Source: Sphingomonas_O antarctica
Lineage (GTDB): Bacteria; Pseudomonadota; Alphaproteobacteria; Sphingomonadales; Sphingomonadaceae
Assembly: GCF_965137005.1 (NCBI RefSeq)
Contig: NZ_CBCRXM010000010.1
Span: 1 to 64,000 of the forward strand
DNA: 64,000 nucleotides
Direction: 5' to 3'
Below the pieces are notes generated by a model. The model was not told where the DNA came from and did not search any database. It worked only from the letters and a program-made list of their open reading frames with translations. A program made the translations under genes and the position numbers. Every line of letters starts with the position of its first letter. Position 1 is the first letter of the stretch. Positions 24,074-32,930 of the stretch are shown in pieces.

Positions 24074-25993
24074 ATGATCAAACAGCTCACGCGCACGGCG
24101 CTTCTCGCCACCAGCCTCCTCACTGCCGCGTCGGTTGGCGCGCAGGACTCCGCGCGCGTCACGCCGATGACGCCCGACGTCGTGGACAAATACGAACAGA
24201 CGCTGCCGTCCGCCGACTTCATTCGCCGCGAAGCGATGGTGCCGATGCGCGACGGGACGAAACTGTACACCGCGATCGTCATGAAAAAGGGCACACGGAA
24301 CGGTCCGATACTCTTGTCGCGCACGCCCTATGACGCGCACGGGTCGACCCATCGCGTCGCCAGTCAGCGGATTGTCGATGTGCTGGAGGCGATGGACGCC
24401 GAATTCGTCACCGACGGTTATATCCGCGTCTATCAGGATATTCGCGGGCTGCACCGGTCGGAGGGTCAGTACATCATGAACCGCCCGATCGTCGGGCCGC
24501 AGAACGACACCGGTATCGATGAATCGACCGATGCCTATGACACGGTCGACTGGCTGGTGAAGAACGTGCCGGAATCAAACGGCAAGGTCGGCGTGATCGG
24601 GTCGTCCTATCTCGGCTTCACCACATTGGCAGCGGAGATCAATCCGCACCCCGCCCTGAAAGCCGCGGTGCCCGAGAGCCCGATGGTCGATGGCTGGATG
24701 GGCGACGACTGGTTCCACAATGGCGCGTTCCGGGTGAGTTCGCTCGACTATGCGGTGGGCCAGGCGACCAACAAGGCCGATGGCGGTGGCGAGTTCGCGC
24801 TGGGCAGCGGGGACGATTACACGCGCTATCTGGAGGCCGGATCGGTCGCGGACTTTTCGAAGATGCTCGGCATCCAGACATACCCGGGCGTCCGCAAATT
24901 CCTCGAAAATCCGGCCTACACCGATTTCTGGTCGTTGCAGGCGGTGGACAAATGGCTCGGCGCGCGCCCGCTGACCGTGCCGACGATGCTCGAACTGGGC
25001 CAATGGGACCAGGAGGACAGTTATGGCGCGCCCGCCGCCTATCGCGCGCTGGAGCCCAAGGACACCCGCAACGACATGGTCACGCTGGTGATCGGCCCGT
25101 GGCGCCATTCGGGGGCCAACCACACCGCCTATGACCTGGGTGCGCTCAACTTCACCGGCGACACCGCGCTCGAATGGCGGACGCGTTATGTGAAGCCGTT
25201 TTTCGACCATTGGCTGCGCGGGACGCCCGACCCGCACACGCCGCCGGTGCTGACCTATGCGACCGGCGTAAACCACTGGAACGAGTCGCCGCGCTGGCCG
25301 ATGGGGGTTGCCACGCCGCTTTATCTCGCTGCGGATGGCAAGGCGGCTTTCGAGCGACCGGCAACGGCCGGGCATGACGATTATGTCAGCGATCCCGCGC
25401 GTCCCGTCCCGTTCATTCCGCGCCCGATCAACATGAGCGACGCGAAACAGTGGAAGCCCTGGCTGGTCCACGACCAGCGCTTCGTGTCCGACCGCCCCGA
25501 TGTCGTATCGTGGAAGACCGACACTCTGGACAAGGCGGTGCACATCATGGGCGCGCCGCAAGTCGATTTATATGCCGCGACCAGCGGCACCGACAGCGAC
25601 TGGGTCGTCAAGCTGATCGACGTCTATCCAAACGACGTGCCCGAGGGCGCGGAACAAGGCGGCAAGCCGTCAATGGCGGGATATGAACTGCCCATCGGTA
25701 TCGAGATTTTCCGCGGACGCTATGTCGCCAGCTTCGCCAAACCCCGCGCGCTGAAAAGCGGCAAGGTCGAGCATTACACATGGGCCTTGCCGAACGTCGA
25801 TCATGTGTTCCTGCCCGGCCACCGCATCATGGTGGAAGTGCAGTCGAGCTTGTTCCCGCTGTACGACCGCAACCCGCAGACGTTCGTCGACAACATCATG
25901 TACGCCAAGCCGGGCGATTATCGGAAGGCGACGCAGAGCATTTGGCGCGGCGGCGCGAACGCCAGTGCGGTGATGCTGCCGATCGCGCCCTGA
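24074..25993 (+). CDS. CocE/NonD family secreted hydrolase (S15-type)
   Basis: This 639-residue protein has a signal peptide (MIKQLTRTALLATSLLTAAS, cleavage after GAQ), so it is periplasmic or secreted. The alpha/beta-hydrolase core has YIRVYQDIRGLHRSEG, then the nucleophile elbow GVIGSSYLGFTTLAAE. The C-terminal jelly-roll domain (SDWVVKLIDVYPND, YVASFAKPRALKSGKVEHYT, HRIMVEVQSSLFPLYDRNPQ) is typical of X-Pro dipeptidyl-peptidase C domains. The architecture matches alpha-amino acid ester hydrolases and cephalosporin acylase-type enzymes; the substrate is unknown. Monocistronic. Confidence 0.88.
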   Translation: MIKQLTRTALLATSLLTAASVGAQDSARVTPMTPDVVDKYEQTLPSADFIRREAMVPMRDGTKLYTAIVMKKGTRNGPILLSRTPYDAHGSTHRVASQRIVDVLEAMDAEFVTDGYIRVYQDIRGLHRSEGQYIMNRPIVGPQNDTGIDESTDAYDTVDWLVKNVPESNGKVGVIGSSYLGFTTLAAEINPHPALKAAVPESPMVDGWMGDDWFHNGAFRVSSLDYAVGQATNKADGGGEFALGSGDDYTRYLEAGSVADFSKMLGIQTYPGVRKFLENPAYTDFWSLQAVDKWLGARPLTVPTMLELGQWDQEDSYGAPAAYRALEPKDTRNDMVTLVIGPWRHSGANHTAYDLGALNFTGDTALEWRTRYVKPFFDHWLRGTPDPHTPPVLTYATGVNHWNESPRWPMGVATPLYLAADGKAAFERPATAGHDDYVSDPARPVPFIPRPINMSDAKQWKPWLVHDQRFVSDRPDVVSWKTDTLDKAVHIMGAPQVDLYAATSGTDSDWVVKLIDVYPNDVPEGAEQGGKPSMAGYELPIGIEIFRGRYVASFAKPRALKSGKVEHYTWALPNVDHVFLPGHRIMVEVQSSLFPLYDRNPQTFVDNIMYAKPGDYRKATQSIWRGGANASAVMLPIAP

Positions 25994-26048
25994 CGCACCG
26001 GTAGACACCGACGTCCCCTAACCAAATTCCAGCCCGACGAGGATCACC

Positions 26049-27299
26049 ATGGCCGAAGCTTATATCATCGACGCCGTCCGCACGCCGCGCGGGATCGGCA
26101 AGCCCGGCAAGGGTGCACTGTCGCATCTGCATCCGCAGCACCTCGCCGCGACGGTGCTCAAAGCGCTGAAGGATCGCAACCATCTCGACACCGCCGATGT
26201 CGATGACATCGTCTGGTCGACCTCGACGCAAAAGGGCAAGCAGGGCGGCGATCTCGGTCGCATGGCCGCGCTGGCCGCGGGTTACGACACCAAGGCCTCA
26301 GGCGTCACGCTCGACCGGTTTTGCGGCGGCGGCATCACGTCGGTGAACATGGCCGCCGCGTCGATCATGAGCGGCATGGAAGATCTGGTCATCGCCGGCG
26401 GGACCGAGATGATGAGCTACACAACGCAGGTCGGGGCCGAAGAAGCCAATGCCGGCATCAAGCCGATGGGCATGGGGTCGGGCAACTTGGCGCTCGACGC
26501 GCTGCACCCGCAATCGCATCAGGGCGTGTGCGGCGATGCGATCGCCGCCAAGGAGGGCATCTCGCGCGAAGCGGTCGATGCGCTCGCGCTCGAATCGCAG
26601 CGGAAGGCCAAGCGCGCCATCGACGAGAACCGCTTCGCCAAATCGGTCGTGCCCGTGATGAACGAGGATGGCAGCGTCGCGCTCGACCGCGAAGAATTTC
26701 CGCGGCCCGAAACCACCGCCGAAGGTCTGGCCGGTCTCAAGGCGAGCTTCGGCGCGATGGCCGATTTCGATCTGGGCGGCGGCGTGACGTTCAAGAAGCA
26801 AATTCAGCGCGTCTATCCCTATCTGGAATTCGAAGGCGTCCACCATGCCGGCAACAGCTCGGGCGTGGTCGATGGCGCAGCGGCGCTTTTGCTGGCATCC
26901 AAGGATTACGCCGAGGCGCACGGCCTGAAGCCCCGCGCGCGCATCGTCGCTTATGCCAATATCGGCGATTGTCCGACGCTGATGCTCAATGCGCCGGTCG
27001 CCGCAGCGAAAAAGGTGCTCGCCAAGGCCGGGCTGACCAAGGATGACATCGACGTTTACGAAATCAACGAGGCGTTCGCCGTCGTCGCCGAAAAGTTCAT
27101 TCGCGATCTCGATCTCGACCGCGACAAGGTCAACATCAATGGCGGCGCGATGGCGCTGGGCCACCCGATCGGCGCGACCGGATCGATCCTGATCGGCACC
27201 GCGCTCGACGAGCTCGAACGCTCCGGCGGCCGCTACGCCCTGATCACGATGTGCACCGCGGGCGGCATGGCGCCGGCGATCATCATCGAACGCATCTGA
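26049..27299 (+). CDS. Acetyl-CoA C-acetyltransferase (thiolase)
   Basis: This 416-residue cytosolic thiolase has the acyl-accepting Cys in TLDRFCGGGITSVNMAA (~residue 90), the His in EINEAFAVVAEKF, the ING-GG-A-GHP motif NGGAMALGHPIGATGS, and the second catalytic Cys in MCTAGGMAPAIIIER. It is either a degradative thiolase of beta-oxidation or a biosynthetic acetoacetyl-CoA thiolase. The convergent dehydratase-like gene suggests acyl-CoA metabolism. Confidence 0.9.
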   Translation: MAEAYIIDAVRTPRGIGKPGKGALSHLHPQHLAATVLKALKDRNHLDTADVDDIVWSTSTQKGKQGGDLGRMAALAAGYDTKASGVTLDRFCGGGITSVNMAAASIMSGMEDLVIAGGTEMMSYTTQVGAEEANAGIKPMGMGSGNLALDALHPQSHQGVCGDAIAAKEGISREAVDALALESQRKAKRAIDENRFAKSVVPVMNEDGSVALDREEFPRPETTAEGLAGLKASFGAMADFDLGGGVTFKKQIQRVYPYLEFEGVHHAGNSSGVVDGAAALLLASKDYAEAHGLKPRARIVAYANIGDCPTLMLNAPVAAAKKVLAKAGLTKDDIDVYEINEAFAVVAEKFIRDLDLDRDKVNINGGAMALGHPIGATGSILIGTALDELERSGGRYALITMCTAGGMAPAIIIERI

Positions 27300-27332
27300 A
27301 AACGATCGGGACGGCGCGCCAGGATCGTCGGA

Positions 27333-28049
27333 TCACTCTGCCGTGGCCGTCATGGTGACGGTGCCATCCTCCTTCGCGATCCACAATTCATCGGCCGCGC
27401 AGCGAACGAAGAAACGCTCGTTGGCGTAAAGCGGCGAGCGCCCTCGATACGCAAAGCGGCCGAGCGGCATTGCCGCGTCACGCGCGAGCAGCATGGCTTG
27501 AAGCGGGCCGTGGACGACGAGTGCGGGATACAGTTCCACCTCACGCGCGAATGGCAGGTCGTAGTGGATGCGATGGGCGTTGAACGTCAGCGCCGAAAAC
27601 CGGAACAGCAGCCGCTCGTCGACGACCATGGCGCGTTCCGACGCGGGCACCGGACGCGCGACCGGGCGCGTTGCGGCGGGCGCCGCGATCGGCAGATATA
27701 CGATATCCTGTTCCTCGACGATCGCCTGCCGACCGTCCACGGCGATAACGTGACGCAGGGTGAGAAGGGTCATGGAGCCCGACGCAGCGCGCTTTTCCTC
27801 GATCGAGGCGATGGTCGTCGTCTTGTGCATCGTCGCACCGACAGGGATCGATGCGAGCCATTCGACCCGACCGCCGGCCCACATCCGACGCGGCTGTTCG
27901 ATCGGCGGCAGGAAGCCGCCCTTGCGCGGGTGACCGTCGGGTCCGAGCGCGGACTGCGGCTCCTGCGGCACATGGAAGATCCAGTGCGCGAGCGGCGGGA
28001 GTTCGCCGGGCACGGACCATTCGCCGATCGTCGCCGCCAACCGCCGCAA
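27333..28049 (-). CDS. FAS1-like/MaoC dehydratase family protein with unclear start
   Basis: The protein resembles mesaconyl-C4-CoA hydratase/HTD2-type hotdog dehydratases: LAHWIFHVPQ, GGFLPPIEQPRRMWAGGRVE, then FRFSALTFNAHRIHYDLPFA with the catalytic Asn-His, and YPALVVHGPLQAMLL. Coding sense clearly extends upstream of TTG 28049 for 24 more codons (AEPLDAWIGRSIETTE) to GTC at 28119-28121, which follows an in-frame TAG. So no ATG/GTG/TTG covers the complete N-terminus. A start-codon change (GTG to GTC) or a frameshift seems likely. From TTG 28049 the product is 238 residues and lacks part of the first hotdog strand region. Confidence 0.75.
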   Translation of the reverse strand: MRRLAATIGEWSVPGELPPLAHWIFHVPQEPQSALGPDGHPRKGGFLPPIEQPRRMWAGGRVEWLASIPVGATMHKTTTIASIEEKRAASGSMTLLTLRHVIAVDGRQAIVEEQDIVYLPIAAPAATRPVARPVPASERAMVVDERLLFRFSALTFNAHRIHYDLPFAREVELYPALVVHGPLQAMLLARDAAMPLGRFAYRGRSPLYANERFFVRCAADELWIAKEDGTVTMTATAE

Positions 28050-28209
28050 CGGCGCCTCGCCGGCGACTTCGGTGGTCTCGATCGAGCGGCCGATCCAGGC
28101 GTCGAGAGGTTCGGCGCTGACCTACCCGTCTTTGACATCATGTCGCATGCCCTGCGCATAGCCGCGGAGCATCAATGCGGGAACAGCGACGCGGTTCGAT
28201 ACTGTGGCG

Positions 28210-29337
28210 CTAGGTTCGCGAGCGCGGACCTGTCGAAGCCAACAGGATCGTTGGGTGTCCAACTTCGCCGGCGAAATGGCTTTGCCCCAAGTCCTGCTCC
28301 AGATCGCGTGCGCCGGCCGTGTCGGTCAGGGCGACGACCGCGCCACCAAACCCCCCGCCGGTCTGACGTGCGCCGCCACGGGTGCCCAACCGGGTGTTCA
28401 TGAAATCGGCCAGCGCGTCGGTCATCGGCACGGTGATCTCGAAATCGTCACGCATCGATACATGGCTCTCACGCATCAGCTGCCCCAGCCTAGCGTAGTC
28501 GGCCCGGCAAAGTGCCGCCGCCGCGGCAAGAACGCGATCGTTTTCCGAGATGACGTGCCGCGCGCGGCGAAAGACAGTGTCGGGCATCGCCGCCGCGTCG
28601 AGCATCGCCATGTCCGCATCGCGCAGGGCAGCGACGCCGAGGATGCGCGCGGCGTCTTCGCATTCGACGCGCCGTTGATTGTACGCACCATCGACAAGGC
28701 CACGCTCGATCCCCGATTGGACGATGACGATCGCGCAATCGGCGGGCAGTGGAACTTGCGTGATCGCCAGGCTGCGGCAGTCGATCAGCAGTGCCGCGCC
28801 GGATTGTGCGCCCGCGACCGCAAGCTGATCGAGATTGCCACAGCGGACGCCGACGAAATTATTTTCCGCCGCCTGACCGGTCAGCGCGGCCACGACCGGA
28901 TCGAGCTCCGTCGCGCACAGCGCCTGTATCAACGCGATCTCAAGCGATGCGGAGGACGACAGCCCGGTTCCCCGCGGGATATTCCCGGCAATTGCCAGGT
29001 CCGCACCGGCGAGCGGGATACCGCGATATGCCAATTCGCCGACGATCCCGCGCAGGTAGTCGCGCCAGCTGCCAGTCCTGCTATGCGACGCGCCGATGTC
29101 GAAGCTGTCGGTTTCGTCGGCAAAGTCGAGCGCAATGGCGCGGATTTCCCGATCGGCGCGTGGTCGGGTGGCGACGCGCGTCTCGGCGGCGACCGGGACG
29201 GGTAGCGCAAAACCGTCATTGTAATCGGTGTGCTCGCCGATCAGATTGACGCGGCCCGGCGCGATAGTCACACGCGCGGGATTACCGCCATAGGCCTTGG
29301 CGAACCCGGCGCGGAGGCGGGTGTCCAGATCGGTCAA
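28210..29337 (-). CDS. galK: Galactokinase
   Basis: This 375-residue GHMP kinase phosphorylates galactose at C1 in the Leloir pathway. The galactokinase signature is GRVNLIGEHTDYNDGFALP near residue 25. The ATP-binding motif is GNIPRGTGLSSSASLEIAL, with RCGNLDQLAVAGAQSG after it and the third motif TGGGFGGAVVAL close to the C-terminus. The start is TTG 29337, sharing a TTGA overlap with the galT stop. It is the last gene of a seven-gene coupled unit. No galE or galM gene is adjacent. Confidence 0.93.
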   Translation of the reverse strand: MTDLDTRLRAGFAKAYGGNPARVTIAPGRVNLIGEHTDYNDGFALPVPVAAETRVATRPRADREIRAIALDFADETDSFDIGASHSRTGSWRDYLRGIVGELAYRGIPLAGADLAIAGNIPRGTGLSSSASLEIALIQALCATELDPVVAALTGQAAENNFVGVRCGNLDQLAVAGAQSGAALLIDCRSLAITQVPLPADCAIVIVQSGIERGLVDGAYNQRRVECEDAARILGVAALRDADMAMLDAAAMPDTVFRRARHVISENDRVLAAAAALCRADYARLGQLMRESHVSMRDDFEITVPMTDALADFMNTRLGTRGGARQTGGGFGGAVVALTDTAGARDLEQDLGQSHFAGEVGHPTILLASTGPRSRT

Positions 29338-30317
29338 AGCGCGGCGCGAAGGCGCTGGGCAGCCTGTTCGGGGGTGAGATCGCGCTGCGCCTCGGCCAGC
29401 AATTCGAAGCCGACCATGAATTTGCGCACCGTCGCCGAACGCAGCAGCGGCGGATAGAAGTGGGCGTGGAGACGCCAATGCTGAATATCGATGAATTCAT
29501 GCGGCGCGCCGTGCCATCCCATCGAATAGGGGAAGCTGGTCGCAAACAGCGCATCGTAGCGTTTGGTGAGTCGCAGCAGAATGTCAGCCAGTGCCTCGCG
29601 GGCGGTTGCGCTCAAATCTTCGAGCCGGGCGGCTGGATCGCGCGCAATCACCAGCGTTTCGAACGGCCAACCCGCCCACCACGGCACGACGATCAACCAG
29701 TGATCGTTGGATTCGACGACACGCTCGCCCGATTTCAATTCGGCTTCGGCATAGTCGGCGAGCAGGTTCGGTCTTTCGCGCTGTGCCGCGTCTTCGCGCG
29801 CAGCGAGCGTCGGCACGAAATCGCTGGCCCAGATCTGGCCGTGGGGGTGCGGGCTGGAGCAGCCCATCGCCGCACCCTTATTCTCGAAGATCTGGACGTG
29901 TGCCCAGCGCTGACCGAGTTCGGCGGAGTGGTGGCACCATGTCTGGACCACCTGTCGCGCGGCTTCGGGTGAAAGCGTTGCGAAGGTCGCGGCGTGATCG
30001 GGACTGTAGCAGACTACGCGTGCTTCGCCGGTCGCGGGTTGCGACTGGAAGAATGGGTCTTCGCGCGTCGGGCCGCCCTCGCCCAGCAACGCGGGGAAAT
30101 CATTGGGGAAGACGAAGGTGTCCGCGTAATTGGGGTTGCGCGCGCTGGCGCTGCGGGCGTTGCCGGGGCAGAGATAACAGTCCGGATCGTGGTGCGGCAG
30201 GGGCGCTTCGTTGATCGTCTCAACCGCACCCTGCCACGGTCGCGCGGCGCGGTGGGGGGAGACGAGCACCCACTCGTTGGTCAGCAAGTTGCGGCGGCGG
30301 TGCGGCTTGTCGGTCAT
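29334..30317 (-). CDS. galT: Galactose-1-phosphate uridylyltransferase
   Basis: This 327-residue HIT-superfamily nucleotidyltransferase exchanges UMP between UDP-glucose and galactose-1-phosphate. N-terminal RRRNLLTNEWVLVSPHRAAR and PDCYLCPGNARSA carry metal-binding cysteines. The active-site His lies in SSPHPHGQIWASDFVP (HPHGQ). A C-terminal WHGAPHEFIDIQHWRLHAHF completes the second HIT half. ATG overlaps the preceding GH36 stop by four bases and its own stop overlaps the galK start. Confidence 0.93.
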   Translation of the reverse strand: MTDKPHRRRNLLTNEWVLVSPHRAARPWQGAVETINEAPLPHHDPDCYLCPGNARSASARNPNYADTFVFPNDFPALLGEGGPTREDPFFQSQPATGEARVVCYSPDHAATFATLSPEAARQVVQTWCHHSAELGQRWAHVQIFENKGAAMGCSSPHPHGQIWASDFVPTLAAREDAAQRERPNLLADYAEAELKSGERVVESNDHWLIVVPWWAGWPFETLVIARDPAARLEDLSATAREALADILLRLTKRYDALFATSFPYSMGWHGAPHEFIDIQHWRLHAHFYPPLLRSATVRKFMVGFELLAEAQRDLTPEQAAQRLRAAL

Positions 30318-31981
30318 GCAGGGCGATAGGCGTAAGGCGGGACCGCGCTATTCTCGCCGGTTGGGTTGAAAGCGAAGTTTTCGGTGCGGCCATCGGCGTG
30401 GCGAACGCGCTGTTCGATCAATGCGGCACCATTGCCGAGGTGCGGATAGTCGCAGCCGGTCACGTCGTTGCGCAGGGCATCGGCGAAGAGCTTTTGCCGC
30501 GCCTCGCTCAACTGGCCCAAATGATCGCTGGTCATCAGTACGCCGCCGGCATTGGCCGCGAACTGCGCCAACGAGCGGACCTGCTCATCGCTCAGATCGT
30601 GATAGCGATCGCGCAGCAGGATACAGTCGGGGTCGGCTTGCCACAGGATGTTCGCGGCGTGATTGCGGGTGAGCTGGTCGCGCAGCAGGCTTTCGGCGGA
30701 ATACTCGCCGTGCCACGTCACGCCGATGTCCCGGCCGATGCGCATCGCGTCGACGGTGCCGACCGACGCCCAGAGCGGGCAGCCGCAGCCGAGCCACAGT
30801 GCATCCTCGCCGATTTCTTCGCGGATCAGCGTCGCCATGCGCCGCCAGATGGCGATGCGGCTGAGTCCGGGGGTGTGCCAGCGCGCGGTGTCGGGGCCGT
30901 GTTCGCTGCCGAACAACATGAAATCGGTCTTGAAGTAGCGCGCGCCCCAATCCTCTGCCCAAGTCCGGAAGACGCGGCGGATATAAGCTTCGGCCTCGGG
31001 GTGGGTGACGTCGAGGATGTGATATTCCTCGCTCCGCTTGTGCCAGCGGAACTCGCCGTAAAACCGCATCTGGACCAGCGGATCGCCGGTGGTTGCGTCC
31101 TTGACCAGCCAGTCGGGATGCGTTTGCGCCATCGTGCTGCGATTGCCGACCATGAACGGCGCGATCCACAGGCCGGGGCGGAAACCCGCGGCGGCGACAT
31201 CGGCAAGCAGTGGCTTCATGCCGCGCGGAAATTGCGGTTTGACGTCGAGCCAGTCGCCCATTTCGGGAGTAAAGCCGTCGTCGATCTGGAAGACTTTGAG
31301 CGGAACGTGATGCGCGTCACGAAACCCGCGCGCGGCGGCGAGGTGATCGAGGATCGCCGCTTCGTCGATCGCGGCGTAGAGATTGTACCACGAACACCAA
31401 CCGGTCATGCGGCGTTCGGGGATGCGCGGAGCACGTGGTGAGCCGGCGGCGACCGCTGCGCTCCAGCGGCGCAAGGCGGTTTCCACCTCGTCGCCATCGA
31501 ATAGCAGGAGCGTTTCGCCCGCGGTCGCGCCGGTGCGGTCTAGCAGAGTTTCGACATCGATCGTCCCGTCGGCATAACGGAAGCGGGTCTGGAAACGGTC
31601 GTGGCGTTCGAATCCGAGAACCAGCGCGCCGGTGCCTTGTTCGGGGAGCAACGCGGTCATCGCGAAACCCAGCGTGGGGGCTTTGCCGGGAGGGCCATCG
31701 CCCACGGGGGTGCCGGGGGTGACGAAAAAGCTGCCGTCCCAGCTGTGATAACCGTTGCGCAGATAGCTTCGCGCGCCGCTGTAACTCAGGCGCAGGCCGA
31801 GACTGTCGAGCGGGCGGTCCACGCCCTCGACGCGGACGGTGTAGCGCCCCAGTTGAACGTCGAGCAGAACACGACCGCCGCTATCCAGCGCCCAGCCGCC
31901 GCCGATGGCACGGTGCGGCGGCACTTCGCCATCAACCAGCGGGGCAAGGATTTCGACCTTGAGGGCGCCGTTAGCGTACAT
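30314..31981 (-). CDS. GH36-like alpha-galactosidase, cytoplasmic
   Basis: This protein of about 555 residues has the glycoside hydrolase clan-D barrel. MTGWCSWYNLYAAIDE starts the core, QIDDGFTPEMGDWLD and RPGLWIAPFMVGNRS follow, ARYFKTDFMLFG carries the nucleophile Asp, and DAMRIGRDIGVTW the likely acid/base Asp. This matches GH36 alpha-galactosidase. No signal peptide is present, so an imported alpha-galactoside is cleaved in the cytosol, feeding galactose to the adjacent galK and galT. ATG 31981 or ATG 31999 could start it; both overlap the oxidoreductase gene, so coupling is certain. Alpha-N-acetylgalactosaminidase activity cannot be excluded by sequence alone. Confidence 0.87.
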   Translation of the reverse strand: MYANGALKVEILAPLVDGEVPPHRAIGGGWALDSGGRVLLDVQLGRYTVRVEGVDRPLDSLGLRLSYSGARSYLRNGYHSWDGSFFVTPGTPVGDGPPGKAPTLGFAMTALLPEQGTGALVLGFERHDRFQTRFRYADGTIDVETLLDRTGATAGETLLLFDGDEVETALRRWSAAVAAGSPRAPRIPERRMTGWCSWYNLYAAIDEAAILDHLAAARGFRDAHHVPLKVFQIDDGFTPEMGDWLDVKPQFPRGMKPLLADVAAAGFRPGLWIAPFMVGNRSTMAQTHPDWLVKDATTGDPLVQMRFYGEFRWHKRSEEYHILDVTHPEAEAYIRRVFRTWAEDWGARYFKTDFMLFGSEHGPDTARWHTPGLSRIAIWRRMATLIREEIGEDALWLGCGCPLWASVGTVDAMRIGRDIGVTWHGEYSAESLLRDQLTRNHAANILWQADPDCILLRDRYHDLSDEQVRSLAQFAANAGGVLMTSDHLGQLSEARQKLFADALRNDVTGCDYPHLGNGAALIEQRVRHADGRTENFAFNPTGENSAVPPYAYRPA

Positions 31982-32930
31982 CGATTTCACGGCGTTCATC
32001 GGCCGATTGGCGCGCGGCGAGCGCCAGCCGCAGTGTCGTGACGCCTTCGCGCAACGGGATCAGTGGCGTGCGTTTGCGGCGGATCGCGGCCGCGACATCC
32101 TCCATCTGCGTGACGAAGGGGTTGGCGGGACTTGTCACCGGCTCGGGTGTCGCGCCGACTGTCGTCGGGGTGAACACCGCCTCGTTCCAGCTGGTGAAGC
32201 GGCCCGTCAGCTTTTGCGCAAAGAGGTTCCATTCCTTGTGCCACACGCCGGGCGTCGCGATGTTGGAGGCGTTGAGCGTCGCGATGCGGCCATCGTCCCA
32301 ACCGAAGACGATCGCCGAGACGTCCTCGACCGAATAGCCGGGCGTATCGCCGTGAAACAGATTGGCGCGTCGGGCGTAGACCGTGGCCGGTTCGCCCATC
32401 AAATGGCGGATCAGGTCGATCTGATGGATCACCTGTTCGAGGATTTGGCCGCCCGATTGCGCCTCGTCGCGCCACCAATCGGCGTGGAGCGCGTTGCAAT
32501 GATAGGCGCCGGCATAAAGGCCGACCGGGCCGGTGTCGCGCGCCTTCCAGTCGCGCACTGCCGATCCGTGGCGATACATAAAGCCGATCGCGGCGGTGAC
32601 TCCGGAGGCTTCTGCCGCATCGGCCATCCGCGTAGCGGCCGCTATGTCGAGCGCGATAGGCTTTTCGACCAGCAGGTTCACACCGCGCGACGCAGCCTGT
32701 TCGGCCTCGCCTTGACGACCGAACGGCGGTGTCGTGACGACAAGCAGGTCGAGCCCGGCGTCGATCATCCGGTCGAGATCGTCATACGGCATGCCGCCAT
32801 GTTCGGCGGTGAATGCCTGGGCTTTGGCCATGTTGCGACTGCACGCCGCGACCATTTCGAGACCCGCTGCCTTGGCCGCGTTGGCATGGCGCACGGCGAT
32901 CCCGCCACATCCGAGAATGCCGACGCGCAT
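31971..32930 (-). CDS. Gfo/Idh/MocA family sugar oxidoreductase
   Basis: This 319-residue protein has an N-terminal Rossmann domain (MRVGILGCGGIAVRHANAAK, LLVVTTPPFGRQGEAE, and the EKP motif in VNLLVEKPIALD) and a C-terminal beta-sheet domain with the catalytic region GGQILEQVIHQIDLIRHLMG. It is an NAD(P)-dependent dehydrogenase of sugars or sugar derivatives; the substrate is not evident. It sits between the zinc alcohol dehydrogenase gene (one-base overlap) and the GH36 gene. The pairing of a Gfo/Idh enzyme and an ADH in one unit suggests two consecutive oxidations or an epimerisation through a keto intermediate. Confidence 0.87.
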   Translation of the reverse strand: MRVGILGCGGIAVRHANAAKAAGLEMVAACSRNMAKAQAFTAEHGGMPYDDLDRMIDAGLDLLVVTTPPFGRQGEAEQAASRGVNLLVEKPIALDIAAATRMADAAEASGVTAAIGFMYRHGSAVRDWKARDTGPVGLYAGAYHCNALHADWWRDEAQSGGQILEQVIHQIDLIRHLMGEPATVYARRANLFHGDTPGYSVEDVSAIVFGWDDGRIATLNASNIATPGVWHKEWNLFAQKLTGRFTSWNEAVFTPTTVGATPEPVTSPANPFVTQMEDVAAAIRRKRTPLIPLREGVTTLRLALAARQSADERREIDVR

